This document shows positions 45,350 to 55,881 of a stretch of DNA of 64,000 bases, one piece after another. Numbering within the stretch: position 1 is the first letter of the stretch; every line of letters begins with the position of its first letter. This DNA is from Sphingomonas glacialis. Lineage in GTDB: Bacteria > Pseudomonadota > Alphaproteobacteria > Sphingomonadales > Sphingomonadaceae. The stretch spans positions 1 to 64,000 of the forward strand of contig NZ_BNAQ01000001.1 in NCBI RefSeq assembly GCF_014653575.1. The letters are read 5' to 3'. The notes under the pieces were generated by a model that was not told where the DNA came from, did no database searches, and saw only the letters and a list, made by a program, of their open reading frames with translations. Position numbers and translations under genes: made by a program.

Positions 45350-45442
45350 CGCGTCAGTTTGCGGTAAATCGGCCCATGCGCCAAGCGGCTTGGCTTAGCC
45401 GGTGCAATCAAAGGATCTCCCGCTTGATCCTTCACTGCGGAA

Positions 45443-48400
45443 ATGAGAAACGGACTGATGGTGCCATGGCAGTTCTGGATTGATCGCGGCGGTACCTTTA
45501 CCGACGTCGTAGCGCGCAAGCCCTGCGGAAAAATCGTCACCGCCAAACTGCTGTCCGAAGACCCCGAGCGTTATGCCGATGCGGCGGTTGAGGCGATCCG
45601 GCGCCTGACCGGGCGCGTGGACGTGCCGCTCGAACTGCGCATCGGCACGACCGTCGCGACCAATGCGCTGCTCGAGCGCAAGGGCGAGCCGACCGTCCTG
45701 GCGATCACGCGCGGCTTCGGCGATGCGCTGCTGATCGGACACCAGGAGCGGGCCGACATTTTTGCGCGCGACCTGGCGCGTCCCGTGCCGCTGTTCGCGC
45801 ACGTCGTCGAGATCGACGAACGGATCGCAGCGGATGGCACGGTGGTGACCCCGCTCGACCGCGACGCGGCGGAGGCCGGTTTGCAGACGGCCTTTGCGGC
45901 GGGTTTCCGGTCGATCGCCATCGTCCTGATGCATGGCTATCGCTTCAGCGCGCATGAGGCGGCGCTGGCCGCGCTCGCGACGGCGATCGGCTTCACGCAA
46001 ATTTCGGTCAGCCACCGCGTCGCGCCGCTGATCAAGCTGATCGGGCGCGGCGATACGACGTTGGTTGATGCCTATCTGTCGCCGGTGCTCGATCGCTACG
46101 TCGCGGGGCTGCACGCAGCGCTCGGCCGGAACGCGCTGTTCATGCAATCGTCGGGTGGCCTCGTCGATGGGGCACGCTTTCGCGGCAAGGATGCGATCCT
46201 GTCGGGGCCGGCAGGTGGCATCGTCGGGATGGCGGCGACCGCGCGCGCGGCCGGGTTCGACCGAATCATCGGGTTCGATATGGGCGGCACATCTACCGAC
46301 GTGTCGCATTATGCCGGCAGCTACGAACGCGATACCGAGACGCTGATCGCGGGCGCTCGCATCCGCGCGCCGATGTTGCGCATCCATACCGTGGCAGCGG
46401 GCGGGGGCTCGATCTGCAGCTTCGACGGGCAGCGGCTGCGAGTGGGGCCGGACAGCGCCGGCTCGATGCCGGGGCCGGCCTGTTACCGCCGTGGCGGGCC
46501 GCTGACCGTCACCGACTGCAACGTGATGCTCGGCAAGGTGCGCCCCGAATTCTTCCCCGCGCTGTTCGGGGCGGAGGGCGACGAGCCGCTCGACCCGGCG
46601 GCAGTGGCGGCGCGTTTCGCCGAACTGCCGCTCGACGCCTATGCCGCCGCCGAAGGCTTCGTAGCGGTGGCCGTGGCGAACATGGCCAATGCGATCCGCA
46701 AAATCTCGGTCGCGCGCGGGCACGACGTCACTCGCTATACACTTGCCTGTTTCGGCGGCGCCGGCGGGCAGCATGCGTGTCTCGTCGCCGACGCGCTGGG
46801 GATGGATCAGGTGATGATCCACCCGCTCGCGGGCGTGCTGTCGGCGTATGGCATGGGGCTGGCCGATCGCCGCGTGCTGCGCGAGCGGACGCTGGGCGCG
46901 GGGATCGCGGACAGCGCGGCGATCGCCTCGGCCTTCGATATGCTGGTGGACGAGGCGCAGCAAGCGCTGGTGGCGCAGGGCGTCGCACCCGACGCCGTCG
47001 TGGTCGAGCGCCGAGTCCACCTCCGTCGCGGCCAGACCGAACATACGATCGAGCTCGATTTTGGGGACACGGCGACGATGATCGCCGGTTTCGACGGCGC
47101 ACATGTCGCGCAATTCGGTTTTGCCAGCACGCAACCTTTGATCGTCGATCGTCTCGTCGCCGAAGCCGTCGCGAAGAGTCCGCCGGTCGAGACCATGCTG
47201 GTCGATCTGCCTGGTCATGCCGCCGCACCGCTGGCGATCGTGCCGGTGCATATGGCGGGAGCGTGGCACGATACGCCAGTTATGGCGCGCGAGGGCGTGC
47301 CCGCCGGCCATACGCTCGACGGGCCCGCCTTGATCATAGATCCGATGTCGACCACGGTCGTCGAACCCGGCTGGCGCGCGCGCGTGGACAATCTCGGAAA
47401 CCTGCTGCTCGATCGGGTCACCGCCCGACGCGTCGCCAGCTTCGGCACGCAAAGCGACCCCACCCGCCTGGCGATCTTTGCCGGACTGTTCATGAGCATC
47501 GCCGAGGAGATGGGCGCCGCGCTGCAACGCTCCGCCGCGTCGGTCAACATCCGCGAGCGGCTCGATTTCTCGTGCGCTCTGTTCGACGCCGGGGGCAATC
47601 TCGTCGCGAACGCGCCGCATATCCCGGTGCATCTCGGTTCGATGGGCGAGAGCATCCGCACGATCATCGCCGCGCGCGGTGGCAATGCCGACGGACGCGG
47701 TATCCGCCGCGGAGACGCCTATGCGCTGAACGCGCCGTATCGCGGAGGCACGCACTTGCCCGACATCACCGTCATCATGCCGGTCTTCGCCGCAGGATCG
47801 TCGGGTGGAAGCGGTGCGCCGGACTGGTTCGTCGCCGCGCGCGGCCACCATGCCGATGTCGGCGGGATTACGCCTGGATCGATGCCGCCCGACAGTGTTT
47901 CGGTCGAGCAGGAAGGGGTGTTGCTCGACGATGTGCTGGTGGTGGACGAAGGGCATTTCTGCGAAGCCGAACTGCGCGCGTTGTTCGCTAGCGGCCGCTA
48001 TCCGGCGCGCAACATCGACCAGAATATCGCCGATCTTGCAGCCCAGCTTGCCGCCTGCACGCGGGGCGCGGCTGGCTTAGCGCGGATCGCCGACGAATAC
48101 GGCGCGGATGGTGTCAGCGCCTATATGGAGCATGTTCAGGCCAATGCCGATGCCGCGGCGCGCCGCCTGATCGCCCGGCTGGACGATGGCGCTTTCACCT
48201 ATGCGATGGACGACGGTGCGGTCGTCAGGGTCGCCATCTGGATCGATCGCGCAAGCAGGACCATGACGATCGACTTCGCCGGGACCAGCGAGCAGCGTCC
48301 GAACAACTTCAACGCGCCGGTCTCTATCGTTCGCGCCGCTGTGCTATACGTCCTGCGCGTGCTGATCGACACCGAGGTGCCGCTCAACGATGGCTGCCTG

Positions 48401-49009
48401 CGCGGCGTGACGATCCGCGTGCCGGAAGGGTCGATGCTCAATCCGCGCTTCCCGGCGGCTGTGGTCGCAGGCAATGTCGAGACCAGCCAGGTCGTCACCG
48501 ACGCGCTATTCGGGGCGCTGGGGGCAATGGCGGCGAGCCAGGGGACGATGAACAACTTCACCTTCGGCGACGCCACCTACCAATATTATGAGACGATCGC
48601 CGGAGGATCGGGGGCCGGCCCGGGCTATGACGGCACGGCGGTGATCCAGACGCACATGACCAACAGCCGCCTGACCGACCCCGAAATCTTCGAGACGCGC
48701 TTTCCGGTGCTGCTCGAAGCGTTCGCGATCCGCCCGGGTTCGGGCGGTGCAGGGGCGCATAAAGGCGGTGACGGGGGGCTGCGGCGCGTTCGGTTCCTGT
48801 CCGATATGACCGCCTGCATCCTCGCCAATCGCCGCCGCGTGCCGCCGTTCGGACTGCATGGCGGGTCGGCGGGCGCCGTGGGCGCTGCGCGCGTCGAGCG
48901 TAGCGACGGATCGATCGATCGCCTCGGATCGACGGCAAAGGTGGACATGCGGGCGGGAGACGTGTTCGTCATCGAAACGCCTGGCGGCGGCGGATTCGGA
49001 GGCGATTGA
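45443..49009 (+). CDS. Fused hydantoinase A/B, 5-oxoprolinase (ATP-hydrolysing)
   Basis: This 1188-residue protein has HyuA and HyuB in one chain, like eukaryotic OPLAH. The N-terminal ATPase-like [11 protein letters not shown] (about residues 11-21) and the hydantoinase_A core ([14 protein letters not shown] near 275) are followed by a HyuB half (about 670-1185: [27 protein letters not shown]). It ends in GGGGFGGD. The enzyme opens 5-oxo-L-proline to glutamate using ATP. The downstream genes encode the DUF969/DUF979 5-oxoproline transporter, which makes this assignment specific. The ATG at 45443 is used; 45458 is an alternative. Confidence 0.9.
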   Translation: MRNGLMVPWQFWIDRGGTFTDVVARKPCGKIVTAKLLSEDPERYADAAVEAIRRLTGRVDVPLELRIGTTVATNALLERKGEPTVLAITRGFGDALLIGHQERADIFARDLARPVPLFAHVVEIDERIAADGTVVTPLDRDAAEAGLQTAFAAGFRSIAIVLMHGYRFSAHEAALAALATAIGFTQISVSHRVAPLIKLIGRGDTTLVDAYLSPVLDRYVAGLHAALGRNALFMQSSGGLVDGARFRGKDAILSGPAGGIVGMAATARAAGFDRIIGFDMGGTSTDVSHYAGSYERDTETLIAGARIRAPMLRIHTVAAGGGSICSFDGQRLRVGPDSAGSMPGPACYRRGGPLTVTDCNVMLGKVRPEFFPALFGAEGDEPLDPAAVAARFAELPLDAYAAAEGFVAVAVANMANAIRKISVARGHDVTRYTLACFGGAGGQHACLVADALGMDQVMIHPLAGVLSAYGMGLADRRVLRERTLGAGIADSAAIASAFDMLVDEAQQALVAQGVAPDAVVVERRVHLRRGQTEHTIELDFGDTATMIAGFDGAHVAQFGFASTQPLIVDRLVAEAVAKSPPVETMLVDLPGHAAAPLAIVPVHMAGAWHDTPVMAREGVPAGHTLDGPALIIDPMSTTVVEPGWRARVDNLGNLLLDRVTARRVASFGTQSDPTRLAIFAGLFMSIAEEMGAALQRSAASVNIRERLDFSCALFDAGGNLVANAPHIPVHLGSMGESIRTIIAARGGNADGRGIRRGDAYALNAPYRGGTHLPDITVIMPVFAAGSSGGSGAPDWFVAARGHHADVGGITPGSMPPDSVSVEQEGVLLDDVLVVDEGHFCEAELRALFASGRYPARNIDQNIADLAAQLAACTRGAAGLARIADEYGADGVSAYMEHVQANADAAARRLIARLDDGAFTYAMDDGAVVRVAIWIDRASRTMTIDFAGTSEQRPNNFNAPVSIVRAAVLYVLRVLIDTEVPLNDGCLRGVTIRVPEGSMLNPRFPAAVVAGNVETSQVVTDALFGALGAMAASQGTMNNFTFGDATYQYYETIAGGSGAGPGYDGTAVIQTHMTNSRLTDPEIFETRFPVLLEAFAIRPGSGGAGAHKGGDGGLRRVRFLSDMTACILANRRRVPPFGLHGGSAGAVGAARVERSDGSIDRLGSTAKVDMRAGDVFVIETPGGGGFGGD

Positions 49010-49663
49010 ATGCTTGTTCTGGCCGGGATCGCGGTGATCGTCGCGGGCTTCCTGTTGCGCTTCAACCCGTTGCTGGTCGTGGCGGTCTCGGCACTGGTCA
49101 CCGGCCTTGCCGCGGGAATCGCTCCGCTCGCGATCCTCGCTGCGTTCGGCAAGGCGTTCAACGCCAACCGCTTCGTCAGCGCGATTTATATCGTCTTGCC
49201 CGTCATCGGCCTGCTCGAACGCCATGGCCTGCAGGAGCGCGCGCGCGGCGTGATCGCGGCATTGCGGGGCGCGACGGTCGGGCGGTTGCTGATCGGCTAT
49301 CTCCTGTTCCGGCAGATCACGTCCGCGCTTGGCCTGACCTCGATCGCCGGACCGGCGCAGAGCGTACGCCCGCTGGTCGCGCCGATGGCCGAGGCGGCGG
49401 CGGAGCGGCAAGGCGTCGCGCCGGGCGGCGACGCGATCCCCGCGCTGGCCGCCGCGACCGACAATATCGGACTGTTCTTCGGCGAGGATATCTTCATTGC
49501 AATTGGATCGATCTTGCTGATGAAGGGGGTGCTGGAGGGCTATGGCATCGTCATCCAGCCGCTGCATCTATCGCTCTGGGCGATCCCGACGGCGGTCGCG
49601 GCGCTGATGATCCATGGGGGCCGCCTGTGGTGGCTCGACCGCCGCCTGGCGCGTGGCACATGA
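49010..49663 (+). CDS. DUF969 membrane protein, 5-oxoproline transporter subunit
   Basis: This is a 217-residue inner-membrane protein with about five helices. Family features are NANRFVSAIYIVLPVIGLLERHGL (about residues 54-77) and ATDNIGLFFGEDIFIAIGSILLMKG. DUF969 and DUF979 proteins are recognised as paired subunits of a 5-oxoproline permease. The ATG directly abuts the 5-oxoprolinase stop, and its own stop overlaps the DUF979 start (ATGA). Confidence 0.88.
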   Translation: MLVLAGIAVIVAGFLLRFNPLLVVAVSALVTGLAAGIAPLAILAAFGKAFNANRFVSAIYIVLPVIGLLERHGLQERARGVIAALRGATVGRLLIGYLLFRQITSALGLTSIAGPAQSVRPLVAPMAEAAAERQGVAPGGDAIPALAAATDNIGLFFGEDIFIAIGSILLMKGVLEGYGIVIQPLHLSLWAIPTAVAALMIHGGRLWWLDRRLARGT

Positions 49664-50601
49664 TCGGCACGAATTTCATCTACACCCTTGCCGGGCTGAT
49701 GTTCGCGATGTTCGCATGGCTAAGCGCGACCGATCGCAGCAATCCTAAGCGCTTCGGCAGCGCCTGTTTCTACGCCTTGCTTGCGGTCAGCTTCACAATC
49801 GGTGACCGGATCGGCGATATCGGGAATGGTGTCCTCGTCCTTGGTCTCGTCGCAATCGCGGGCACTGGAGCGATGGGACGCGGCGCGCGCGGCACCACCG
49901 GCGCGGTCGAGCGACAGGCGGACGCGACCACGCGCGGCAATCGGCTGTTCCTGCCCGCTCTGGTCATTCCCGCGACGGCTATGCTGGGCACCCTTGCCTT
50001 CAAGGCCATGCCCGCGCTGGTCGATCCCAAGCAAATCACGCTGGTGGCCCTCACGTGCGGCGTCCTGCTCGCGCTGGCCATCGGCTACGCCTGGTTCCGG
50101 CCGAGCCCCGCCACGCCGTTTGCCGAGGGGTTGCGGCTGATGGACGGCGTCGGCTGGGCGGCGGTGCTGCCGCAAATGCTGGCGAGCCTCGGCGCGGTGT
50201 TCGCGCTCGCCGGTGTTGGGCACGTCGTCGGCGGTATTGCCGGCGCAGCGATCCCCGAGGGCAGCTTGATCGGCGCGGTGCTCGTCTACGCGCTTGGCAT
50301 GGCGGCCTTCACGATGGTGATGGGCAATGCCTTCGCGGCCTTTCCGGTGATGTTCGCGGCGGTCGCGATGCCGCTGCTGATCGGCCGCCATCACGGCGAC
50401 CCGGCAGTCATCGCGGCGATCGGCATGCTCGCCGGGTTTTGCGGCACGCTGATGACGCCGATGGCGGCGAACTTCAATCTTGTGCCCGCCGCCCTGCTCG
50501 ACCTGAAGGACAAGGGCGCGGTGATCCGCGCGCAGGTGCCGACCGCGCTGCCGCTCTTGGCGGTCAATATCGTGTTGCTCTACTGGCTGGGATTTCGCTG
50601 A
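49660..50601 (+). CDS. DUF979 membrane protein, 5-oxoproline transporter subunit
   Basis: This is a 313-residue polytopic protein of about nine helices, with the DUF979 family patterns NFIYTLAGLMFAMFAWLSA at the start and GMLAGFCGTLMTPMAANFN near residue 265. It forms the second half of the 5-oxoproline uptake system with DUF969. Its stop overlaps the DUF2891 start (TGATG). Confidence 0.88.
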   Translation: MIGTNFIYTLAGLMFAMFAWLSATDRSNPKRFGSACFYALLAVSFTIGDRIGDIGNGVLVLGLVAIAGTGAMGRGARGTTGAVERQADATTRGNRLFLPALVIPATAMLGTLAFKAMPALVDPKQITLVALTCGVLLALAIGYAWFRPSPATPFAEGLRLMDGVGWAAVLPQMLASLGAVFALAGVGHVVGGIAGAAIPEGSLIGAVLVYALGMAAFTMVMGNAFAAFPVMFAAVAMPLLIGRHHGDPAVIAAIGMLAGFCGTLMTPMAANFNLVPAALLDLKDKGAVIRAQVPTALPLLAVNIVLLYWLGFR

Positions 50602-51575
50602 TGCTCGATGCTGCCACCGCCGAGCGGTTCGCCACGCTGACGTTTGGCCATTTGACGCGCGAATGGCCCTACAAGCTTGATCAGGTCCTCAACGGCCCGG
50701 CCGATCTCGCGCTCCCCGCGACGCTGCACCCGATCTTCCATGGGAGCTTCGATTGGCACAGTTGCGTCCATGGCTGGTGGCAAGTGATGCGGCTCGCCCG
50801 CCTATTCCCTACGATGGACCAGGCAGCCGCGATCGAAGCGTTGGCGGATCGGATGCTGGTGCCGAACCGCGTGGCCGGCGAGGTCGCCTATCTCGATCGA
50901 CCGATGACCGGCGGGTTCGAACGCCCGTACGGCTGGGGGTGGCTGCTGGCGTTGCATGACGAGCTCGCGTTGCGCCCCGATCGGCCATGGGCCGCGGCGC
51001 TGGAGCCGCTTGCGCGGGCCTTCGCCGCGCGCTTTGCCGCCTATTTGCCCAAGCTCTTGTATCCCGTGCGTAGCGGCAAGCATGACAGTACGGCCTTCGC
51101 GCTGATCCACGCGTTGCGGTGGGCGCGAACGCATGACGCGGCCCTTGTCGGGGTGATCGAGGAGCGATCAAGACTTTGGTTCGGTGCGGACCGCGCGGCG
51201 CACCCATGGGAGCCGAGCGGCGAGGACTTCCTGTCCGCGACTTTGTGTGAAGCGGTCTTGATGCAGGACGTGCTCGGCGCGGATTTTCTGGCGTGGCTCG
51301 GCGCCTTCCTGCCGCATCCCTACGGCGCACCGACCGCTTGCTTGCGCACGCCGGCCGTCGTCACCGATCGCAGCGACGGTCGCCTCGCCCATCTCGACGG
51401 CCTGAACCTCGCGCGGGCTTGGTGCTGGCAGCGCCTCGCCGACGATCTGCCCGAGCCAACGTCGGCCCGCCTGATCGCCCACGCACACCTCCAAGCCGCG
51501 CTGCCCCATCTCGCGGACGATTATATGGGTGAGCATTGGCTAGCGACGTTCGCGCTTCTTGCGCTGACTGACTGA
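50601..51575 (+). CDS. DUF2891 protein of the 5-oxoproline operon
   Basis: This 324-residue soluble protein of the DUF2891 family has no signal peptide. Conserved features include HPIFHGSFDWHSCVHGWW (about residues 43-60) and YGWGWLLALHDEL. The fold is probably an alpha/alpha barrel like those of sugar epimerases and lyases, and the histidine-rich first motif looks catalytic. It is co-translated with the 5-oxoproline transporter, so a step upstream or downstream of oxoproline ring opening (an isomerase, or release of oxoproline from a conjugate) is plausible, but its reaction is unknown. Confidence 0.8.
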   Translation: MLDAATAERFATLTFGHLTREWPYKLDQVLNGPADLALPATLHPIFHGSFDWHSCVHGWWQVMRLARLFPTMDQAAAIEALADRMLVPNRVAGEVAYLDRPMTGGFERPYGWGWLLALHDELALRPDRPWAAALEPLARAFAARFAAYLPKLLYPVRSGKHDSTAFALIHALRWARTHDAALVGVIEERSRLWFGADRAAHPWEPSGEDFLSATLCEAVLMQDVLGADFLAWLGAFLPHPYGAPTACLRTPAVVTDRSDGRLAHLDGLNLARAWCWQRLADDLPEPTSARLIAHAHLQAALPHLADDYMGEHWLATFALLALTD

Positions 51576-51605
51576 CTGACGCAACGGTTTGATCGACGAC
51601 GCTAT

Positions 51606-51650
51606 GCGCAAACCGGTAAACCGAAACGGCGGTAAACCCGCGGTTTGCGC
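51606..51650. repeat. Inverted repeat downstream of the 5-oxoproline operon
   Basis: GCGCAAACCG and its exact complement CGGTTTGCGC flank 25 bases, starting 30 bases after the DUF2891 stop. No T-run follows. It may end the operon or stabilise its 3' end. The remaining 310 bases up to the tRNA gene hold no gene that I can see. Confidence 0.45.
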
Positions 51651-51962
51651 TGCTTGGGAGCGGTTTGCCGGAGATCAGCTTTATCCAGCCGAAAATGTAG
51701 CGTAATCGTGCTAAACTAATATGCGCTGGATGACCGACTATCTTGTGGTCCGACGCCCCTAGTATATCGCTCCAAACTCCCGATCTGAACGAATGGCCGG
51801 TTTCGGGGAGCGCTGACGCGGCGCGGGACGTCCGCCATTGGGTCCGATTGGTCTTCAGCCACCGCAATCGCAACCGACTGACCTGCACACCTAAATGTTA
51901 CCCGTGGCGTTACCCCGCAAGGTAAAACAACTCCACCCGATCACTCTAACGTTATGAAGGTA

Positions 51963-52038
<76 letters not shown>

Positions 52039-52147
52039 ATATCGCGGCGATCTGCGAGGCGCTTGGTGGCGCGACCGCTGCGGGAGGCGGTCGATTAGCA
52101 GCGTCGCCGCGCGATGCAAACCCTTTTTGTGCAGAGCGGCAAAAAAA

Positions 52148-53266
52148 CTACCAGCGCACCGGCGAACGGCGGTTGGTCCGGTCGATCGACATCAGAATCC
52201 CGAGGCACAGCATGAAGGTCATCTGGCTCGATCCGCCGTTGCTGATCAGCGGCAGCGGCACGCCGACCACCGGCGCCATCCCCATCACCATCGCCATGTT
52301 GATCGAAACATAATAGAAGATCGTCGCGGCAAGCCCGGCCGCAGTCAGCTTGGCGAAGCGCGATTGCGCCTGCATCGCGGTCGACAGACCCCATTGCACG
52401 ATCACGAGGAACGCGATGATCAGCAGCACGCCGCCGACCAGCCCCCATTCCTCCATCATCGTCGCGAGCGCGAAATCGGTATGCCCCTCGGGCAGGTAAT
52501 CGAGATGGCTTTGCGTACCGTTGAGAAAGCCCTTGCCGAAGATCCCGCCCGATCCGATCGCGATCTTCGACTGGCTGATATGGTAGCCGATCCCGAGCGG
52601 ATCGCTTTCGGGGTCGAGAAACACCAGGATGCGGTTGCGCTGATAGCCGTGCAGCACGAAATTGACCGCGAGCGGAACCGCCGCGCCGAGCGCGAGCGCG
52701 CCGCCGATGAACAGGCGGAGCGGCACGCCGGCGAGGAACATCACGGTGATGCCGCCGATCATGATCATCAATGCGGTGCCGAGGTCGGGTTGCTTCATCA
52801 CCAGCGCCGCAGGAACCAGGATCAGCAGCGCCGCCGGCCAGATCGCGCCGAAGCGCCGCGTCTCGTTGGGCGGCAGCAGATCGTAGAATTTGGCGCAGGT
52901 CAGCACGATGCACGGCTTCATCAGCTCGGACGGCTGGAGCCGGAAGCCGATCCCGAGATCGAGCCAGCGCTGTCCGCCGCCGCGGATCGCACCGACGAGT
53001 TCGACGAGCACGAGCATCACGCACAGCGCGCCATAAGCAGGGAGCGCGGCATTGCTCCACACCCGCTCAGGGATCCGCGACAGCACGATCGCGCCGCTGA
53101 GGAAGACGAAGAAGCGGATGCCTTGCGACAGCGCCCAGGGGCGAATGCTGCCGCCCGCCGCCGAATAGAGCACGAGCGAATCGAAACAGCCGATCGCGAG
53201 GACGAGCAGCAGAATCTTCCACGGCAATTGCGCGAGCGGGGCAGGGACGAAACTCAGACCGCTCAT
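52148..53266 (-). CDS. rodA: RodA, SEDS peptidoglycan glycosyltransferase
   Basis: This is a 372-residue, ten-helix SEDS protein that polymerises lipid II during cell elongation with PBP2. Typical elements are GGGQRWLDLGIGFRLQPSEL (about residues 95-114), YQRNRILVFLDPESDPLG, the GHTDFALATMMEE loop and PLPLISNGGSS near the C-terminus. Its start (53266) overlaps the mrdA stop by 4 bases. It is the last gene of the mre/mrd operon. Confidence 0.96.
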   Translation of the reverse strand: MSGLSFVPAPLAQLPWKILLLVLAIGCFDSLVLYSAAGGSIRPWALSQGIRFFVFLSGAIVLSRIPERVWSNAALPAYGALCVMLVLVELVGAIRGGGQRWLDLGIGFRLQPSELMKPCIVLTCAKFYDLLPPNETRRFGAIWPAALLILVPAALVMKQPDLGTALMIMIGGITVMFLAGVPLRLFIGGALALGAAVPLAVNFVLHGYQRNRILVFLDPESDPLGIGYHISQSKIAIGSGGIFGKGFLNGTQSHLDYLPEGHTDFALATMMEEWGLVGGVLLIIAFLVIVQWGLSTAMQAQSRFAKLTAAGLAATIFYYVSINMAMVMGMAPVVGVPLPLISNGGSSQMTFMLCLGILMSIDRTNRRSPVRW

Positions 53267-55368
53267 GGGACATCCCGCTCGGTGGTGCCGTCCTCGGCGA
53301 CGGTGTTGCCGTGCGCGGCGGTGTTGGCGAGCTCTTCTGCGGTCGCGACGTCGGCCGCCGCGGCGGCTTGCACCGCGGGCGCGTCGGTCGGGGCGCTCGC
53401 ACCGAATTCGGTCTGCGCGCCGACCGCGAGCGGCGGCGCGTTGGCGGCGGCGCGGTAGGCCGCGGTCTCGGCCGCCATGCGCGTGCGGATGTCGCCACCC
53501 CAAGTCGCCTCGCCCTCGATCAGCGACGCCATCGCGCGGTCGCGATCGAACAGATATGTCATGATGTCGCGTGCGATCGCGGGCGTATCGAGATTGCGCA
53601 CGGTATGGCCGCCATGTTCGAGCACGACGGCGATCGCGTAGCGCGGCTTGTCGTGCGGCGCGAAGCCCTGGAACAGCGCGTGATCGCGCATCTTGAAGGG
53701 AAGTTGGCCATTCTTGAGCACGCCGCCCGCGCGCTCGGCCATGGTGATCCGGCGGACCTGCGCGGTCCCCGTCTTGCCCGCAAGCGCGACGCCCGGGATG
53801 AGCATCCGCGCCGCGCCGCCGGTCCCGCCGCCATTGACCACGCCCCACATCGCCTGGTGGATCGTATCGAGATGCTCGGGCGCGAACGGCAGGGCAGGGG
53901 CGCCGTGACGGACATCCGCCGCCAGGATGCTCGGCTGGAGCGCGCGACCCGAGGCGAGCCGCGACGCCATCACCGCGAGCTGGAGCGGATTGGAGAGCAC
54001 ATAGCCCTGGCCGATCGACGCATTGAGCGAATCGGCGACGGTCCATTGCTGCTTATAGCGGCGCAGCTTCCACGCCGTATCGGGGACGGTGCCATAGCGC
54101 TGGCTGTTGAACGGCAGCTCGAACTTCTGCCCGAGCCCGAGCGACCGCGCGACCGGGGCGACATGATCGTAGCCGAGCCGCCGGATCATCTCGTAGAAAT
54201 AGATGTCGCAGCTCTGCATGATCGCATTCTTGAGATCGAGCGCGCCGTGCCCGCTCTTCTTGTGGCAATGGAACACGCCCGTGCCGACGCGCAGCGCGCC
54301 CGAGCAGACGACGCGGTCCGACGCCGGCACGCCCGCACCGAGCAGCGCGAGCCCGTTCATCGGCTTGACGGTCGAGCCTGGCGGGTAGAGCCCCTGCAGC
54401 ACCTTGTTCATCAAGGGCACATGGTCGTTTTCCGACAGCATCTTCCATTCGAGATGGCTGATCCCGTCGGAGAAATTGTTGGGATCATAGGCTGGCATCG
54501 ACACCATCGCGAGCATCTCGCCCGTGAGGCAGTCGATCACCACCACCGAGCCCGACTGCGTGCCGAGCCGGCGTGCGGCATAGTCCTGCAGCCCGGCATC
54601 GATCGTCAGGCGCGCGTTCGCGCCGGGCTGATCGGGCCTGGTGGCGAGCTCTGCGACGAGCTTGCCGCGCGCAGTGACCTCGACACGCTTCTGCCCGGCG
54701 ACGCCGCGCAGCTGCTTCTCGAGCGTCTTTTCGAGGCCGTCCTTGCCGAGCTTGAAGCCCGGCGTGACCATCAGTTGGTCGTGCGTCTGCTTATATTGTT
54801 CGGCCGAAGCCGCGCCGACATAGCCTGTCAGATGCGCGACCGCCGCGCCTGCGGGATAGCTGCGCGAGAAGCCGCGCGTCGGGGCGACGCCGGGCAGCTC
54901 GGGCAACCGCACGCTGACCGCGGCAAAGCGCTCCCAGTCGAGATTTTCGGCGACCTGGACGGGCTGGAACCCGGCGGCATGTTCGAGATCGGCGACGAGC
55001 CTATCCATTTCCTCGGGCGGCAGCTTGAGCAGGTCGCGCAGCAGCGCGAGGACATGGTCCTTGTTCTCGAGCCGGTCGGGGATGATGTCGACGCGGAAAT
55101 CGGTGCGGTTGTTGGCGATCGGCGCGCCGTGGCGATCGACGATCCAGCCGCGGCGCGGCGGCACCAGCGTCATGTTGACGCGGTTGCTCTCCGACTTGAG
55201 CGTATATTGCTCGTTCTCGACCACCGCGAGCCACGTCATCCGCCCGGCGAGCGCAAGGCCGAACACGCCCTGCGCCGCGCCGAGCATCACGGTGCGCCGC
55301 GAGAAGCTGTAGCTTTGCGCCGCCTCGGTCGCGACGCGGCCGCTCGGGCGAAAGGCGCCGCCGCTCAC
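53263..55368 (-). CDS. mrdA: Penicillin-binding protein 2 (elongasome transpeptidase)
   Basis: This is a 701-residue class B PBP. It has a membrane anchor at about residues 26-48, a dimerisation domain to about 240, and a transpeptidase domain with SxxK (Ser332-Thr-Val-Lys335), SCD (385-387) and KTG (531-533). It cross-links peptidoglycan with RodA on the lateral wall. The GTG at 55368 overlaps the mreD stop (GTGA). The Ala/Thr/Glu-rich tail after about residue 640 is a low-complexity extension seen in many sphingomonads. Confidence 0.96.
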   Translation of the reverse strand: MSGGAFRPSGRVATEAAQSYSFSRRTVMLGAAQGVFGLALAGRMTWLAVVENEQYTLKSESNRVNMTLVPPRRGWIVDRHGAPIANNRTDFRVDIIPDRLENKDHVLALLRDLLKLPPEEMDRLVADLEHAAGFQPVQVAENLDWERFAAVSVRLPELPGVAPTRGFSRSYPAGAAVAHLTGYVGAASAEQYKQTHDQLMVTPGFKLGKDGLEKTLEKQLRGVAGQKRVEVTARGKLVAELATRPDQPGANARLTIDAGLQDYAARRLGTQSGSVVVIDCLTGEMLAMVSMPAYDPNNFSDGISHLEWKMLSENDHVPLMNKVLQGLYPPGSTVKPMNGLALLGAGVPASDRVVCSGALRVGTGVFHCHKKSGHGALDLKNAIMQSCDIYFYEMIRRLGYDHVAPVARSLGLGQKFELPFNSQRYGTVPDTAWKLRRYKQQWTVADSLNASIGQGYVLSNPLQLAVMASRLASGRALQPSILAADVRHGAPALPFAPEHLDTIHQAMWGVVNGGGTGGAARMLIPGVALAGKTGTAQVRRITMAERAGGVLKNGQLPFKMRDHALFQGFAPHDKPRYAIAVVLEHGGHTVRNLDTPAIARDIMTYLFDRDRAMASLIEGEATWGGDIRTRMAAETAAYRAAANAPPLAVGAQTEFGASAPTDAPAVQAAAAADVATAEELANTAAHGNTVAEDGTTERDVP

Positions 55369-55874
55369 ATCTCCTCCTCGTCGTCGCCGAGCAGCGTGCA
55401 CAGCCGGACCACCAGCGGGAACAACAGGATCGACACCGCGATCTGCAGCATCAGCCCGGTATCGACATGCGCGCCGATCGGCGATGCGACCAGACGCCCG
55501 AGGAGCAGGCAGAAGGCGATCGCGCCCGCCGCGATCAGCCAGTCCTGCCAAAAATCGCGATAGACGATGCGCTGGTCGATCAGGTCGATCATGAACAGGC
55601 ACAACGTCCAGAACAGCATCGCGTTGCCGAGCGGTTGCCCGCTGAGCAGATCATCGAAGAAACCGAGCGGCAGCGGCGCCCAGATGCGCAGGCTCTCGGG
55701 TTTCGTGAGCCGCCAACCGAGCAGCATCAACAAGCCGAATGGCGGCAGCACCGGGAAACTTGCGACCATCGGCCACAGCGTCAGCGCCGATCCGATCGCG
55801 ACGGTGATCGCGGGCACGAACCGGCGGAAGCTCTGGTCGGGGACCTCGTCGAAGGGGCCGCGGGCTTGCCTCAT
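55365..55874 (-). CDS. mreD: MreD rod-shape-determining membrane protein
   Basis: This is a 169-residue inner-membrane protein with about five helices and the family motif PLGFFDDLLSGQPLGNAMLFW. It links MreC to the RodA-PBP2 machinery. It lies 7 bases after mreC and overlaps mrdA by 4 bases. Sequence conservation in MreD is low, so the call leans on operon position. Confidence 0.9.
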   Translation of the reverse strand: MRQARGPFDEVPDQSFRRFVPAITVAIGSALTLWPMVASFPVLPPFGLLMLLGWRLTKPESLRIWAPLPLGFFDDLLSGQPLGNAMLFWTLCLFMIDLIDQRIVYRDFWQDWLIAAGAIAFCLLLGRLVASPIGAHVDTGLMLQIAVSILLFPLVVRLCTLLGDDEEEM

Positions 55875-55881
55875 CGCGCGC

